Shown piece after piece: positions 8,519 to 16,393 of a stretch of DNA of 64,000 nucleotides (its first letter is position 1; every line of letters starts with the position of its first letter). The stretch covers positions 153,409 to 217,408 of the forward strand of contig JANQNA010000007.1 of NCBI GenBank assembly GCA_028279825.1. The letters run 5' to 3'. Under the pieces are notes generated by a model. The model did no database searches. It saw only the letters and a list, made by a program, of their open reading frames with translations, and was not told where the DNA came from. The position numbers were made by a program, and so were the translations under genes. This DNA is from an archaeon. GTDB taxonomy: Archaea; Aenigmatarchaeota; Aenigmatarchaeia; GW2011-AR5.

Positions 8519-9163
8519 ATGGGAGAAATAGTTGCATATTCTAAGCCTACTGAGATATTATCGACACCTCCGGAAGTACGTGTTCAAACACGATACGAAT
8601 ATATGGGTATGTTGCCTAGACACAATGATCCTACTGAGCAACGTATAATAGTTTATTCGTTTCAATCTGAAGAAGATGAGGAAGCAGTCAGAGCAGCATT
8701 TAATTCGTATCTGGATAATTTTGGCAGGGACAAGAGAGTAGGTATTGGACCACACGGTGAAGAAACCAGAGGGGTTGATCTTAGAGGGTTTGATGAGTCT
8801 TTGGAAAATGCTCAAAATTTGTTAAAACAGCCTGTGCCATCAATGTGGCAGAGAAAGGCTCGTGGAACACTCATAGAAGGTGTGCGTCATCGTCAGAGGA
8901 TGATAGAAAAAGATGGAGTGTTTCTACTTTATGATGCTTTGAAAGGTCATGAATTGCCTGTTGAAATTCGAACTGTTCTCAAGGCACAAGAACTCATGAA
9001 AGCATTCTTGAGTGATTATGACAGAATAACATCAAAAGAGTATTTTTCGTTTGATCTAGGCAGAGTAGGTTATGATCTCGGGGAGATATATAGACAACAG
9101 CGCACGAACTCTTCAGAAACAGGGCCTGATACCAGTGAAGTTGGGCTTGAACAAGAAGCATGA
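8519..9163 (+). CDS. Unknown protein, tandem paralog 3
   Basis: A 214-residue soluble protein, the most diverged of the tandem set. It retains LPVEIRTVLKAQELMKAFL and a helix resembling the AYxxY block (VGYDLGEIYRQQ). The N-terminus is unlike the other two, but a short segment, IIVYSF, matches ITAYSF of paralog 1 and IYVIGY of paralog 2. The C-terminal 20 residues are acidic and likely disordered. The TATA box of repeat copy C is about 25 bases upstream, giving a leaderless start. Confidence 0.72.
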   Translation: MGEIVAYSKPTEILSTPPEVRVQTRYEYMGMLPRHNDPTEQRIIVYSFQSEEDEEAVRAAFNSYLDNFGRDKRVGIGPHGEETRGVDLRGFDESLENAQNLLKQPVPSMWQRKARGTLIEGVRHRQRMIEKDGVFLLYDALKGHELPVEIRTVLKAQELMKAFLSDYDRITSKEYFSFDLGRVGYDLGEIYRQQRTNSSETGPDTSEVGLEQEA

Positions 9164-9194
9164 TTGTTTTTAAGCACTGGTTCTTAATAATTTT

Positions 9195-10019
9195 ATGAAA
9201 CTTCTTTTTGGAACAGCCGGAATACCAATTTCTACTAAAGAAAGGAATACCCTGAACGGTATAGCACGAGTTCGGGAACTCGAACTCGACTCTATGGAGT
9301 TAGAGTTCGTGCACAGTGTTAACATAACAAAGGAAAAGGCACCATTAGTTAAAGAAGCGGCCAAGAAAAATAAAGTTACGTTAACATGTCATGGGCAGTA
9401 CTACATAAACCTGAATTCTGATGCTGCAAAAACAAAAGCGAGCGTGCAGAGAGTGCTGAATGCAGCACGCATAGCTTCGCTATGCGGTGCGAAATCGGTT
9501 ACGTTTCACGCAGGCTTCTATATGAAGAAACCGCCTGCGGCAGTTTATGAACAAATCAAAAAACAACTAGTCACTATAACGAAAACATTGAAGGACGAAG
9601 GCAACAAGATATGGGTCAGGCCGGAAATAAGCGGAAAGCCAACACAGTTTGGCAATCTAGAAGAGCTAGTAAAATTGAGCGAGGAAATAGAACAGGTCTT
9701 ACCTTGTATAGACTTCGCGCATCTTCATGCAAGGACAGCCGGCAAATACAATACTTATGAAGAATTTGCGTCTGTGCTAAGCGCTATAGAAAAACGTTTG
9801 GGTAAAAGTGCTTTGAATAATATGCATATACACACAGCTGGAATCAACTATACTGAAAAGGGTGAGCGGAACCACTTAAACCTTAAACAATCTGATTTGA
9901 AGTATAAAGAACTCGTGAAAGCGTGGAAGGACTTCAAGGTAGGCGGTGTGGTTATCTGCGAAAGCCCTAACATTGAGGAAGACGCGTTGCTTTTGAAAAA
10001 ACAGGCGGGGGTCGTGTAG
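9195..10019 (+). CDS. nfo: Endonuclease IV-like AP endonuclease (TIM barrel)
   Basis: A 274-residue protein with the xylose-isomerase-like TIM barrel layout of endonuclease IV: CHGQYYINLNS, SVTFHAGFYMKK, RPEISGK, CIDFAHLHAR, NMHIHTAGINY and ICESPNIEEDA hold the metal-binding His, Glu and Asp residues in the expected order. It would cleave DNA at abasic sites in base excision repair. The length fits Nfo (about 280). A TATA-like ttttaagcac lies just before the start at 9195. A sugar isomerase of the same fold is the main alternative, but the HGQYYINL and IHTAGI motifs favour Nfo. Confidence 0.85.
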   Translation: MKLLFGTAGIPISTKERNTLNGIARVRELELDSMELEFVHSVNITKEKAPLVKEAAKKNKVTLTCHGQYYINLNSDAAKTKASVQRVLNAARIASLCGAKSVTFHAGFYMKKPPAAVYEQIKKQLVTITKTLKDEGNKIWVRPEISGKPTQFGNLEELVKLSEEIEQVLPCIDFAHLHARTAGKYNTYEEFASVLSAIEKRLGKSALNNMHIHTAGINYTEKGERNHLNLKQSDLKYKELVKAWKDFKVGGVVICESPNIEEDALLLKKQAGVV

Positions 10020-10021
10020 CC

Positions 10022-10210
10022 TGGTCAATCACGCAAGGTTGAGGAAACCTTTCCAGAAAGTTTTACCAAGGCGGAAGGGTTGCAGTTGCCTTGTTCCTTA
10101 GAGATTGACGCGTACGCGTCTTTCGGGGAATGGATGCGAGAGTTCAAAGCACCTTTCTGTCATGAGCAAAGCGGCGGAAAATGCGGACTTATCTCTCCCC
10201 CCGCATCTTA
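10022..10210 (+). ncRNA. Unclassified structured RNA
   Basis: About 190 bases between nfo and the Nudix gene are GC-rich against AT-rich flanks and hold many paired segments. GTCAATC (10024-10030) pairs with GATTGAC (10103-10109) and encloses two hairpins (AAGGTT/AACCTT and CAAGGC/GCCTTG), a three-way junction. A hairpin GACGC-GTAC-GCGTC follows. GATGCG (10133-10138) pairs with CGCATC (10202-10207) to close a second domain. No open reading frame fits. The piece CGGAAGGGTTGCAG weakly recalls SRP helix 8, but the Alu-domain motifs are missing. I treat it as a separate RNA; a cis-element of the Nudix gene is less likely because a T-rich run follows. Confidence 0.55.
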
Positions 10211-10235
10211 AATTTCTTTTTGTTATTTTTCTTGT

Positions 10236-10619
10236 ATGATTGATGTTGTGGCAGGTGTAATAATACAGGACGGAAAATTGCTGGTTGTTAAAACTAAGGG
10301 CAGGGATGTGTTTTTTCTTCCTGGTGGAACAAGGAAACCAGATGAAAGTGATTTAGAGACTTTAGAAAGGGAACTTGCTGAGGAAACAAGTTTGATTGTG
10401 AAAGATTCCATATTCTACAGGGCATTTGTGACAAGGACAAATGACAATAAGAAAGAGATGAATGCAATAGTCTATATTGCATATGCAGACGGAATACCTA
10501 CACCAAATTCAGAAGTAGAGAAAATTGCCTGGATTGACAGGACTAATTTCTCGGAGTTTAACGTCAGTAATGTGCTGAAAGCAGTTATACCGGACTTACT
10601 AAAGGATAAGCTGATATAG
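10236..10619 (+). CDS. Nudix hydrolase
   Basis: A 127-residue single-domain protein with a Nudix box: PGGTRKPDESD then TLERELAEETS, matching GX5EX7REUXEEXGU apart from its last positions. The Glu residues bind Mg2+ and the family cleaves nucleoside diphosphate derivatives. Length matches minimal Nudix enzymes. Substrate is unknown. It follows the structured RNA and is followed by acylphosphatase after about 7 bases, so those two are likely cotranscribed. Confidence 0.88.
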   Translation: MIDVVAGVIIQDGKLLVVKTKGRDVFFLPGGTRKPDESDLETLERELAEETSLIVKDSIFYRAFVTRTNDNKKEMNAIVYIAYADGIPTPNSEVEKIAWIDRTNFSEFNVSNVLKAVIPDLLKDKLI

Positions 10620-10626
10620 TGGTAAT

Positions 10627-10899
10627 ATGCAGGCGGCCAAGATAACTATTTCCGGTGAAGTACAGGGTGTTTCTTACAGGTATTTTGCTAAACGAAGCGC
10701 GGAGAAGCTAGGTGTAAACGGTTATGTTAAAAATCTAGCAAATGGTGATGTTGAGGCGTTCGTAGAAGGCGAGAAAGATGAGATAGAGTCGTTTATTGAG
10801 AGTTTACGTGAAGGACCTTCTAGTTCTCAAGTAGAAAATATCAATGTTGAGTGGTTAGAGACTTCGGGCATGTTCAAGGATTTCAGGATTGAGTACTGA
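10627..10899 (+). CDS. acyP: Acylphosphatase
   Basis: A 90-residue protein with the full acylphosphatase signature: GEVQGVSYRYFAKRSAEKLGVNGYVKN in pieces, including the Arg of GVSYR that binds phosphate and the Asn of NGYVKNLANGDVEA. It hydrolyses acyl phosphates such as carbamoyl or 1,3-bisphosphoglycerate in the cytoplasm. Length and ending (FKDFRIEY) fit the family. A diverged copy of its last 75 bases lies at 11773-11847, beyond the next gene. Confidence 0.95.
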   Translation: MQAAKITISGEVQGVSYRYFAKRSAEKLGVNGYVKNLANGDVEAFVEGEKDEIESFIESLREGPSSSQVENINVEWLETSGMFKDFRIEY

Positions 10900-10957
10900 A
10901 AACCTGAATTTACAACCTATATAAACCAGTCTATGACAATATACCATTATTGATGAG

Positions 10958-11752
10958 GTGAGAAGTACGGTTAAGTTTACCGTTTTTACGGTTCTGACGC
11001 TGCTGGTGCTGATTTCTGGATGTACTCAAACGACGGTGGTTGATGACGTAACGGACGGATCTCTTCTTGATATTAAGGAAAGAGGAAAACTTGTTGTAGG
11101 AACAACTGCTGAACTGCCTCCGTTGGAATATAGAGATGAGAATGGGGATATTGTAGGCGGAGACATTGAGATTGTTAAGGAATTTGCTTCAAGATGGGGA
11201 ATAACTGATATCGAGTTTGTGCATTATCCATGGGAAGAAATGCTCAATGCTGCTGAAACAGGGACAGTAGATTTTTCGATTTCTTCGATAGTAATAACAC
11301 CTGAAAGAACAGAGAGAATGTTATTCAGTACACCTTATGTTGATGCCGGACAGGTGATAGTTGTACATGTTGATAATGAAGAAATAACCGGCCCTGAGGA
11401 TCTGAAGGATTTCAAGGTGGGTGCTGTTAAAGATACGACAAATGAGAAGGCTGCACTGGAATATGCAGACCCGTCAAATTATTTTGCTTATGACAATTTC
11501 GATACAATGGTGGCTGATACAGTAAGTAAAAAAATAGATGCCAACATCATAGACTACATTATAGGTCTCGTATGGGTGAATCAAAATCCTGAATTGAAGA
11601 TTGTTGGAGGGCCATTTACCCAACAATACTATGGAATAGCAACGAAACTTGGAAACGATGCACTTATGGATGAAATTAATGAGATACTGAGAGAGATGAA
11701 AAGAACAGGAAGATTAAAGGAAATTCTGGACGAGTCTGTAAAAATGGACTAA
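10958..11752 (+). CDS. Amino-acid-type ABC solute-binding lipoprotein
   Basis: A 264-residue protein with an N-terminal hydrophobic signal and lipobox LISGC, so it is likely lipid-anchored outside the membrane. The mature part has the family-3 solute-binding pattern: LVVGTTAELPPLEYRDENG, GDIEIVKEFA, DFSISSIVITPERTERMLFSTPYV and VGAVKDTTNE. These bind amino acids or other small polar solutes. It starts at GTG (10958); no in-frame ATG fits. No permease or ATPase gene is adjacent, so the partner is elsewhere or it is a sensor-like binding protein. It sits between acyP and a broken copy of the acyP end. Confidence 0.88.
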   Translation: MRSTVKFTVFTVLTLLVLISGCTQTTVVDDVTDGSLLDIKERGKLVVGTTAELPPLEYRDENGDIVGGDIEIVKEFASRWGITDIEFVHYPWEEMLNAAETGTVDFSISSIVITPERTERMLFSTPYVDAGQVIVVHVDNEEITGPEDLKDFKVGAVKDTTNEKAALEYADPSNYFAYDNFDTMVADTVSKKIDANIIDYIIGLVWVNQNPELKIVGGPFTQQYYGIATKLGNDALMDEINEILREMKRTGRLKEILDESVKMD

Positions 11753-11757
11753 TTATT

Positions 11758-11847
11758 ATGAGTATAATTGTTTCTCACGTAGAAAACGTATCTGTCGAAT
11801 AGATTGATGTACCAGGAATGTTCAAAGATTTCAGGATAGAATACTAA
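11758..11847 (+). pseudogene. Acylphosphatase C-terminal remnant
   Basis: The frame reads SHVENVSVE, stop, IDVPGMFKDFRIEY, stop, and parallels the end of the intact acyP (SQVENINVEW..GMFKDFRIEY). Aligned over 75 bases without gaps I count 53 identities, and many differences are in third positions. The N-terminal two thirds are absent and an in-frame TAG interrupts it. It is a relic of a second acylphosphatase gene or of a duplicated 3' end. Confidence 0.75.
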
Positions 11848-11854
11848 GAATTGA

Positions 11855-12229
11855 CTACAAAACCAGGATTTTTTTCATTTTTTCAAACAATTCAACTGCC
11901 CTTTCATCTCCTTTTTCGACCAATTCAAGATATTCCTTAACATTATTGACCCCTAACTCATCAAATGGTCCATATCCTCCTGATGCACGATAGGAAGAAC
12001 TGGAAGCCCCATGAAGAAATGCAGCTACGTCATCAATTCTCGGATATCTTCTCATGAATTCAGTATCATCTAACTGAGGCCATCCTACATCTGTTCCCGT
12101 TTTGTACACTCCTCCTCCCTCTCCTATTGGTGCGTGATCCATACACACTGAACCCGAGTCTTGGTGTAAATCTTGTTCTAAAAATAAATCCAATTCCCTG
12201 ATTGCTCTTAATGTTCTTTTTGAATGCAT
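11855..12229 (-). CDS. Hypothetical protein
   Basis: A 124-residue soluble protein unlike anything I recognise. The middle has an Asp/Gly-rich stretch (DHAPIGEGGGVYKTG) and HGASSSSYRASGGYGPFDE; the C-terminus is helical and charged. A good TATA box (ttatataa) on its strand lies about 27 bases before the ATG at 12229, so it is a leaderless transcribed gene. It stands alone, convergent with the lipoprotein gene and divergent from the rRNA leader. Confidence 0.65.
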   Translation of the reverse strand: MHSKRTLRAIRELDLFLEQDLHQDSGSVCMDHAPIGEGGGVYKTGTDVGWPQLDDTEFMRRYPRIDDVAAFLHGASSSSYRASGGYGPFDELGVNNVKEYLELVEKGDERAVELFEKMKKILVL

Positions 12230-12614
12230 AATGGCTATTTGATTGCAAATTATATAATGATTTTCCTGAAAAAGGCCAAATCGATACGTTTAAATGCATG
12301 ATTGGTTATATTAGAGGTTGTTAACGGGACGTAAAATTCCTGTAACAGACGGGCATATGAAGTTTGGCATAATTTCTATGCAAAGTGGATTAGAGTTGCA
12401 TTTGATCCATAGGTTATATTGACAAATAGTCAATTGACTGTCTAGGCGTTTATCTCTGATAGACGACTCTGTGTCGGTATGTGAGGAGATTTTTCAGACA
12501 GTTGAATATCGTGAAGGTTGCTAGTTGCTAGTTACCAGATGAAGGCGCAGACAGGCAAAACTCTATCAGTAGTGAAAGGGACAAGTGAATATAACATTTG
12601 TTATTTCCCCCAAC
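12230..12614 (+). promoter_or_regulatory. 16S rRNA promoter and leader region
   Basis: No gene is seen in these 385 bases. A possible TATA box for the rRNA is gtttaaatg at about 12288-12296. Further on, ACTGTCT near 12437 pairs with AGACAGT near 12496 to make a hairpin domain, and more pairs precede the 16S start. It is most simply the leader of the 16S precursor. A separate small RNA inside it cannot be excluded. Confidence 0.5.
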
Positions 12615-13587
12615 AATTCCGGTTGATCCCGCCGGAGACTACTACTATCAGGATTCGGCTTAGCCATGCGAGGTACTTGTAGCAATACAAACCGCACTGC
12701 TCAGTAACACGTAGTTAACCTGCCCTTAGGACGGAGATAATCTTGGGAAACTGAGCGTAATATCCGATAGGCGATAATTGCTGGAAGGCATCTTCGCCCA
12801 AAGCAGCAATGTGCCTAAGGATGGGACTGCGTCGGATTAGCTCGTTGTTGAGGTAACTGCTCAACAAGGCTATAATCTGTACGGGTCGTGAGAGCGATAG
12901 CCCGGAGATGGCTTCTGAGACATTAAGCCAGGCCCCACGGGGCGCAGCAGGCGCGAAAACTTTGCAATGCCCGAAAGGGTGACAAGGGAATCCTGAGTGA
13001 TATCGCAATGCGGTATCTTTTGTACACTGTAAATAGGTGTATGAATAAGGGGTGGGTAAGACGGTTGCCAGCCGCCGCGGTAATTCGAAGAATCGAATTA
13101 TAACAAGAACTGGCATGAGGTGTAGCAATACATCTTAATTCTTGACTTTCCGGTTCTTCGAACCGTAAATAACCGCGCCCCGAGTGGTAGTCACGTTTAT
13201 TGGGCCTAGAGCGTCCGTAGCTGGTTCGATAAGTCTCTGGTGAAAACTGCTAGTAAACTAGCAGGAGTGCTGGAGATACTATCAGACTTGAGACCGGGAG
13301 AGGCTAGGAGTATTCCGTAGGTAAGAGTAAAATCTTTTAATCTACGGAGGACTACCTGTGGCGAAGGCGCCTAGCTGGAACGGGTCTGACAGTGAGGGAC
13401 GAAAGCGTGGGGAGCGACCGGGATTAGATACCCCGTTAGTCCACGCCGTAAACGATGCCCACTTGGTGTCGCACAATCTTCGAGGTTCTGCGGTGCCGTA
13501 GCGAAGGTGTTAAGTGGGCCGCCTGGGGAGTACGATCGCAAGATTGAAACTTAAGGGAATTGGCGGGGGAGCACTACCAGGGGTGGA

Positions 13588-14391
13588 AAGAACGTAAGTT
13601 TCGAAAGATATGTTTTCGAGATGACGAATCTATAAATACTACAACCGACTATAAGCGAATATGCCAAAAGTCAAAATAAGTGATAAAGAATTTCAGAAGC
13701 TGTTTTTGGAAGTCAGAAACAAAACGAGAAATTTTTCTGAAATAAAACCTGATGTGTTGTCTAACAGTCCACATTATATGAAAGTTTTTAGGATGATTTG
13801 TGGTAAGAGCTTAACAGAGATGGGAAATCTTCTCAAAAAGACACATGCAACAATTGCACAATATGAGCGAGGTGCAATAAAAAGCATACCAATGACAGAG
13901 GCAAAGAAGGCAGTTCAAGTCATTAAAGATGAAATGCCACGAGATCAAACTCTGGATCACGCATTGGAGAATATCAAAAAATTCAGGGAACTTTCAAATG
14001 GTGGGTATGTTCAGGGATTCAAAAGAGCGGAGAAAGCTGAACTTACAAACCAAGAAAAAATGGTTCAGAAAATCCTAGAAAAAAATAATGTGGCATATGA
14101 GGCGCATAAAACAATGGATACGTCAATAGGAGAATTGAATTTTGATTTTTGGTTACCAAAAAATAAGGTTGTAATAGAATGTACTGAATCTACATCAAAA
14201 CATAAAGCTGAATCTTTGGGATTTCGTACGTTGAAAATAAAAGATAAGATAAATTGTAAGATGGTTGCTGTTGTACCATCTAATGTTTCAAACGGTGTTT
14301 TGAGACGTCTATCAGATTGTGATCATATTATATTTACATCAGATTTGTCAAAACTCGAAAATATTATCTAGTAGGGCTTTGTTCTCACCAA
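13588..14391 (+). other. Intron in 16S rRNA, near E. coli position 940
   Basis: The 16S exon sequence stops at gcactaccaggggtgga and resumes at ggctgcggtttaattgg, which abut in uninterrupted archaeal 16S (helix 30/31 region). The 804 bases between contain a protein gene. GGTG/CACC and GAAC/GTTC pairs flank the junctions and could form the bulge-helix-bulge needed by the archaeal splicing endonuclease, but I cannot fit a strict motif, so the boundaries come from rRNA alignment and may be off by a few bases. Confidence 0.8.
13661..14371 (+). CDS. Intron-encoded HTH plus PD-(D/E)XK-like nuclease
   Basis: A 236-residue protein inside the 16S intron. Residues about 45-90 look like an XRE-type helix-turn-helix (RMICGKSLTEMGNLLKK then ATIAQYERG). 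The C-terminal part (about 125-225) has an EKMVQKILEKNNVAYE helix, then FDFWLPKNKVVIECTES, which is the beta-hairpin layout of PD-(D/E)XK nucleases (Asp, then Glu in IECT). The usual Lys of ExK is Thr here, as in some Vsr-like members. No LAGLIDADG or GIY-YIG motif is present. A TATA box (ctataaata, about 13628) 28 bases before the ATG gives it its own promoter. A homing endonuclease role is inferred from location. Confidence 0.72.
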   Translation: MPKVKISDKEFQKLFLEVRNKTRNFSEIKPDVLSNSPHYMKVFRMICGKSLTEMGNLLKKTHATIAQYERGAIKSIPMTEAKKAVQVIKDEMPRDQTLDHALENIKKFRELSNGGYVQGFKRAEKAELTNQEKMVQKILEKNNVAYEAHKTMDTSIGELNFDFWLPKNKVVIECTESTSKHKAESLGFRTLKIKDKINCKMVAVVPSNVSNGVLRRLSDCDHIIFTSDLSKLENII

Positions 14392-14928
14392 GGCTGCGGT
14401 TTAATTGGATTCAACGCCAGGAACCTTACCCGAAAGATTTAGAAGTTCGGAGAGGTTTAATTTTATCCTAAACCGTGATAGGTTTGTGATGTTCCCAACA
14501 TCTAGCCTTAACACAAGCTTGGATATATCTATAGATGAGCTTCTAAATTCGGACAGACAGCAGAATGAGGGTCACTCTTAAGGGGTTACCTGACAAGCTG
14601 AGAAGTGCTGCATGGCCGTCGTCAGTTCGTGCCGTGAGGTGTCCTGTTAAGTCAGGAAACGAACGAGACCCGTGCCGCTAGTTGCTACTATTCTCTCCGG
14701 AGGGTAGGCACTCTAGTGGGACCGCTGGTGCTAAACCAGAGGAAGGAGCGGGCTACGGCAGGTCAGTATGGCCTGAATTTTTGGGGATACACGCGGCCTA
14801 CAATGCGTAGGACAATGAGATGCAACACCGTGAGGTGAAGCCAATCTCCTAAACCTACGCTTAGTTCGGATCGTGGGCTGCAACTCGCCCACGTGAAGTC
14901 GGAATCCCTAGTAAGCGAAGGTCATCAT

Positions 14929-15107
14929 AGAAGTAAGTGGCAAGATGATTTATGGCGACTGAGTTTTTGTTATCAGCAATTGATTTGACTAAGAGCAAGG
15001 CTGTAGACGTACAAAGTACGTCAGTTTGCTTTGCAATGACTTTAGACAGGGCGGTTGATAGCATAAATTTGGTAAGCAGCACTATGATGCATTTACTTCT
15101 GTGGAAT
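14929..15107 (+). other. Second 16S insertion, in the helix 43 loop
   Basis: The helix AGCGAAGG/CTTTCGCT with loop TCATCAT is standard for 16S near E. coli 1360, but 179 bases interrupt the loop directly after TCATCAT. The insert begins AGAAGTAA and ends near TTACTTCT, which pair as an 8-base stem. Removing it restores the exact conserved hairpin, so it is either an ORF-less intron or an expansion segment. No convincing gene is inside. Confidence 0.7.
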
Positions 15108-15114
15108 CTTTCGC

Positions 15115-15152
<38 letters not shown>

Positions 15153-15447
15153 GTCAACCGAGTGAACTTTTGGTGAAGCCTATGACGAAATGACGTATAA
15201 TCGTACGTCGTGTCACTATAGTTTGAACCAAAAGTTCGCAAGGTGGATTAAGTCGTAACAAGGTAGCCGTACGGGAACGTGCGGCTGGATCACCTCCTTA
15301 TTTTTTTGTTAACGCAAGTTGATGAAAAAGTAACTTATTAACGACACGTTGTGCAAAACAAACATACTATGTTTGGATTACTGATGGATAGCCAAATGTC
15401 TGCGCTTTTGTCATCTTTTTTTACCCGAAGAATGAAATAATCTATAT

Positions 15448-15843
15448 ATGGGATTATCGAACAGGGTATTTACGTATGTGTCTGTCCTTTCATTTTACTA
15501 TACGTTTACAATCATGTTCAATCTGCTGCTTGGTGATGTACAGGTTATTCTTTCACTGGTTGTTATAACACTTTTCTCGTACGGATGGCTGGTTAACTAT
15601 AATTTTGAGAAGGATTTTGACGTGCGATACATAGATCTTGTTCTGCGTGTTTTCATCTATGCGTTCATCAGCTTCTTTATTGCGTCAAGCACCCTGTTTA
15701 TGGGAGAAGCTACTGTTGTGAGAGCGTTATTCCTTATATCACCGATATCTTTATGGTCATTTGTCTGGATTGATCATATTGTGCACAAATACGGCAAACC
15801 TGACGCAATTCCTGTAAAGAAGAAGAAACATTTATGGAGTTAG
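15448..15843 (+). CDS. Four-helix membrane protein of unknown function
   Basis: A 131-residue protein with four hydrophobic segments (about residues 8-28, 30-50, 66-88, 92-112) and a short basic tail (KKKKHLWS). I recognise no family. A TATA-like ctatatatg lies directly before the start, so the transcript would begin close to the start codon or the true promoter is a little further up. It lies after the 16S trailer, in which a T7 run at 15301-15308 may end the rRNA transcript. Confidence 0.6.
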   Translation: MGLSNRVFTYVSVLSFYYTFTIMFNLLLGDVQVILSLVVITLFSYGWLVNYNFEKDFDVRYIDLVLRVFIYAFISFFIASSTLFMGEATVVRALFLISPISLWSFVWIDHIVHKYGKPDAIPVKKKKHLWS

Positions 15844-15857
15844 CCTGTCAAACAGGT

Positions 15858-16067
15858 TTAATCATCCCATTTATGCCTTGGGTTTCTTGGTATGATTATC
15901 CAGGCTATTATGTAGAGAAGAACACCGGCACCCCACAGAAAAGATCCGATTATCCATAATAATCTTATGATTGAGGGATCCGTGTTAAGATGTTCTGCTA
16001 TACCGCCACATACTCCTCCGAGTATGTTTTCCTTTCCAGATCTGTACAATCTCTTTTGCTTTTTCAT
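15858..16067 (-). CDS. PspC-domain membrane protein
   Basis: A 69-residue protein with the compact PspC signature: KRLYRSGKENILGGVCGGIAEHL in pieces, then the hydrophobic helix IIRLLWIIGSFLWGAGVLLYIIAWIIIPRN. PspC-family proteins sit in the membrane and respond to envelope stress in bacteria; the archaeal role is unknown. The start at 16067 is preferred because an upstream extension would run into tRNA-Ala. Only two bases separate the tRNA 3' end from this ATG, so tRNA processing would release a nearly leaderless mRNA. Confidence 0.88.
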   Translation of the reverse strand: MKKQKRLYRSGKENILGGVCGGIAEHLNTDPSIIRLLWIIGSFLWGAGVLLYIIAWIIIPRNPRHKWDD

Positions 16068-16069
16068 AA

Positions 16070-16141
16070 TGGACCGGACGGGACTTGAACCCGCAACCTC
16101 TTGCTTGCAAAGCAAGCGATCTTCCATTGATCTACCAGCCC
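16070..16141 (-). tRNA. tRNA-Ala (TGC)
   Basis: On the minus strand a complete cloverleaf reads GGGCTGG..CCGGTCC for the acceptor stem, GCTTG CTTTGCA AGCAAG-type anticodon arm with anticodon TGC, and GCGGGTTCAAGTCCCGT for the T arm. The discriminator base is A and no CCA is encoded. It lies in the 16S-23S spacer where archaea often carry tRNA-Ala, but here it is antisense to the rRNA genes. Confidence 0.95.
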
Positions 16142-16204
16142 GTCTGTGATAATACAGTACTTTGGCTTAAATAACTTTTTCGTTAATAATTAATAGGTGT
16201 AAAA

Positions 16205-16387
16205 ATGGGCAAAGTAGCGCTAATAATCGGGATAATTATATTCCTTTTGGGTGTTTTCTACGCTTTGGCACCGCATTCTATGCATCTACAATATGGTCTT
16301 GACTTTGGGCTGGATCATATGACACACCAACTCATGGGTGTAGTTCTGCTGGTTGTCGGTGCAGTGATAGTGTGGAAAAAGCGGTAG
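16205..16387 (+). CDS. Small two-helix membrane protein
   Basis: A 60-residue protein with two hydrophobic helices (residues 3-21 and 42-57) joined by a His/Asp-containing loop (PHSMHLQYGLDFGLDHMTH) and a short basic tail (WKKR). It is of a type common in archaea without a known role. It precedes the PEBP gene by seven bases, so the two are likely cotranscribed. TATA-like sequence (ttaataattaatagg) is upstream. Confidence 0.65.
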   Translation: MGKVALIIGIIIFLLGVFYALAPHSMHLQYGLDFGLDHMTHQLMGVVLLVVGAVIVWKKR

Positions 16388-16393
16388 ATATTC

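Noticed and set aside
10022..10210. SRP RNA reading of the structured segment
   Set aside because: CGGAAGGG and GCAG recall helix 8, but the stem around GGAA does not pair and the archaeal Alu-domain motifs are missing.
16068..16127. N-terminal extension of PspC
   Set aside because: It is the translated tRNA-Ala; the family begins at the ATG two bases past the tRNA.
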